Shown here: piece after piece, positions 13,860 to 15,467 of the stretch | Layout: each line of letters begins with the position of its first letter | Numbering within the stretch: the first letter of the stretch is position 1 | Assembly: GCA_035292605.1 (NCBI GenBank) | Contig: DATDPT010000014.1 | Location: 1 to 15,467, forward strand | Reading direction: 5' to 3' | Origin: JALYNX01 sp035292605 | GTDB lineage: Bacteria > Actinomycetota > Acidimicrobiia > Spongiisociales > ZC4RG35 | Length of the DNA stretch: 15,467 nucleotides | Notes under the pieces: generated by a model | The model's database searches: none | The model's input: only the letters and a program-made list of their open reading frames with translations | What the model was told of the DNA's origin: nothing | Program-made: the position numbers and the translations under genes

Positions 13860-15467
13860 CTACAAACCCTCGAAAGGGTCATCCGGGCCCGTTGCAACCG
13901 GCACCGGAACCGCCTCCGAGGCGCGGGTGGCCCATGCCGGAAAGGGGAACTCCAACACCAATGGGACCGGCAACTCGGGTTGGCTCAGGATCATGGTCCC
14001 CGGCTTGAGAATCATCGCCCGCTGCCGGTGCACCGAGGGAAGAAAGCCGTACTCCTCGCGCGACGCCTCGGCTGCATCGAGACGCCCGACCACCCTGATC
14101 GAGGAGTTGGCGATGATCCGGCGCTCCACCTCGGAAGCCGTCTGCTGGGCGCCGATCAGGATCACCCCCAACGACCGTCCCCGCTCCGCCACGTCGAGCA
14201 GGACCTCCTTGATCGGGCTGGTCCCCTCTCGCGGGGCGTATTTGTTCAACTCGTCGAGCACCACCAGGAGGAGCTCGTCGGATTGGCCGGCCCTCTCCTT
14301 GTCGTCGAAGGCGCGCTTCAAGGTCACCCCCACCACGAAGCGCTTCGCCCGGTCGTTGAGATTGTGCAGGTCGACCACCGTGACCTGATTCGAGTCGAGC
14401 CTTATCTTGTGACGCTCCGGGTCGGGGACATCGGCCCGGATCATTCGCTCCAGGTGACGGACCGACGCCTGCAATCTCCGCACGAAGGCGTTGATGGTGC
14501 CAATGCCGATCGCCGGGCCCGCCCACAGGAAGCGATGCTCCTCGGATTGAACCCGGTCGGTGACCAGATCGACGAACTCCCGAAAGGTGCGCACCTTCAC
14601 TCCATCGACCACCGCCGCCCCGGTTTCGGTGGCCTCGGCATGCCGCAATTGGGCCATCACGTTGTAGACCACCGTCGTGTACTGGGCGCGGTCGTCTTCG
14701 GCGTCGGCGAAGAGGAAGGGGAGGAGGTCCTCGACGCAGAACTCGTACAGAGTCCAGAAGAAAGAGGTCACATCGGAGCGGGAGGCGACGTCGGCCGTCG
14801 CTCGCTGGTCGTCGATTCGGGGCGGGGCGAAGATCCCCACCGAGTCGAAAGGGGTGGAGGGAAGACCGAGATGGGTGTAGTTGAGGCGGTGCTCGTCGTC
14901 GAGACGGGTGTTGACCCGGTCGAGATGGAGCAGATCCTCGCCTTTGACGTTGAAGATCAGGGCCTTGGTGTTGACCACCGCCTTGCCGAGGACACCCGAG
15001 GTGAACAGCGAGTGGAGGAGGAAGGTGGCATAGCTCGTCTTGGTGGCAACCCCGGAGATGCCTGAGATGTTGACGTGGGCCCCCCGGTCACCGTTGATGA
15101 ACTCGAAGTTCACCCACAGTGGCTCCTTGTTCCGAGCCAGGCCCACCGGGAACTTCTGCTCCATCTGGTCGAAGAAGAGGGCCTGGTCGCGCTCATCTCC
15201 GACGGCAATGCGCACCTGTTGACCGGGAAGCGGTGGGACGAACACCTCCGGCTCGAAGCGGGTAGTCGTGACCTGGGCGGTCTCCACGACCTCGGCGGGG
15301 AGGATCCCGTCCTCGATCAGGAACACGTCGGAGTCGAACCGAGCACCTTCGTGTCGGGCCACCACCTGGCCGACCATCCCGAACATTCGGACCATCTCAC
15401 CAGTCGGGAGCACCCGTTCGAGGGCCACGACGTCGTCGAGTTGGACGTACTGCCCCTCATCGATCCC
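13860..15467 (-). CDS. herA: HerA-like hexameric ATPase/DNA translocase, 5' end beyond right edge
   Basis: HerA is a FtsK-like hexameric motor that drives NurA along DNA during end resection. A GTG at 15428 is not the start: the frame stays open to the window edge, adding 13 family-like residues (GIDEGQYVQLDDVV), so the N-terminus is outside. Numbering from the GTG, residues 1-75 form the HAS beta-barrel (GMVGQVVARHEGARFDSD, 17-34), the nucleotide site is SGISGVATKTSY (122-133) with Lys130, and Walker B is LLLVVLDELNKYAP (about 389-402). Next comes a sensor region IGAQQTASEVERRII and an arginine-rich block (SSIRVVGRLD). The P-loop is non-canonical, with Thr where Gly normally precedes the Lys and a one-residue insertion. 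It leads the herA-sbcD-sbcC-nurA block. Family firm; orthology to archaeal HerA inferred from context. Confidence 0.9.
   Translation of the reverse strand, partial: GIDEGQYVQLDDVVALERVLPTGEMVRMFGMVGQVVARHEGARFDSDVFLIEDGILPAEVVETAQVTTTRFEPEVFVPPLPGQQVRIAVGDERDQALFFDQMEQKFPVGLARNKEPLWVNFEFINGDRGAHVNISGISGVATKTSYATFLLHSLFTSGVLGKAVVNTKALIFNVKGEDLLHLDRVNTRLDDEHRLNYTHLGLPSTPFDSVGIFAPPRIDDQRATADVASRSDVTSFFWTLYEFCVEDLLPFLFADAEDDRAQYTTVVYNVMAQLRHAEATETGAAVVDGVKVRTFREFVDLVTDRVQSEEHRFLWAGPAIGIGTINAFVRRLQASVRHLERMIRADVPDPERHKIRLDSNQVTVVDLHNLNDRAKRFVVGVTLKRAFDDKERAGQSDELLLVVLDELNKYAPREGTSPIKEVLLDVAERGRSLGVILIGAQQTASEVERRIIANSSIRVVGRLDAAEASREEYGFLPSVHRQRAMILKPGTMILSQPELPVPLVLEFPFPAWATRASEAVPVPVATGPDDPFEGL

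Noticed and set aside
13116..15065. A 649-residue open frame on the plus strand opposite sbcD and herA
   Set aside because: It is the complement of two genes with complete conserved motifs; its translation is rich in His, Arg, Gly and Asp with no recognisable domain, as expected for antisense of GC-rich genes.
15426..15428. GTG at 15428 as the start of herA
   Set aside because: The frame remains open to the window edge and the added residues resemble the HAS-barrel start (QLDDVV), so the true start lies outside.

Overview
The window is about 15.5 kb of GC-rich (roughly 63% G+C by eye), densely coding bacterial chromosome. A likely source is an actinobacterium, possibly a deep lineage such as Acidimicrobiia. 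Pointers to this are an F420/PPOX-type flavin-fold protein, many GTG starts, several genes without a Shine-Dalgarno sequence but with a TANNNT box 6-9 nt before the start codon, and a MtuYchF-like YchF. This placement is inference; no rRNA or other phylogenetic marker gene is present.

Left part (1-2770): the 5' end of a mannose-1-phosphate guanylyltransferase gene runs leftward off the edge. A divergent rightward pair follows, a small DUF2269-like four-helix membrane protein and a PPOX/F420 split-barrel protein. They converge on a leftward gene for an unrecognised 417-residue protein with a beta-rich N-terminus, a long Pro/Glu repeat spacer and a C-terminal CxxC motif.

Middle part (2843-9444): full-length glycine decarboxylase gcvP lies leftward, behind a 176-nt leader that carries a clear single-aptamer glycine riboswitch. 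It is preceded by leftward ychF. Divergent from ychF is a rightward run: gpsA (glycerol-3-phosphate dehydrogenase), a PNPOx-like protein that seems to lack the middle of its barrel, and a ten-helix EamA/DMT-type transporter.

Right part (9416-15467): a leftward block reads herA, sbcD (mre11), sbcC (rad50), nurA. Both downstream junctions are 4-nt start/stop overlaps. This is the gene order of the archaeal HerA-Mre11-Rad50-NurA DNA end-resection operon, here in a bacterial chromosome, and it is the most notable feature of the window. herA is open through the right edge, so its true start lies outside.

No tRNA, rRNA, CRISPR array, insertion sequence or prophage gene was seen. No gene-free stretch exceeds about 180 bases. 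The window looks like core chromosome rather than a mobile island.
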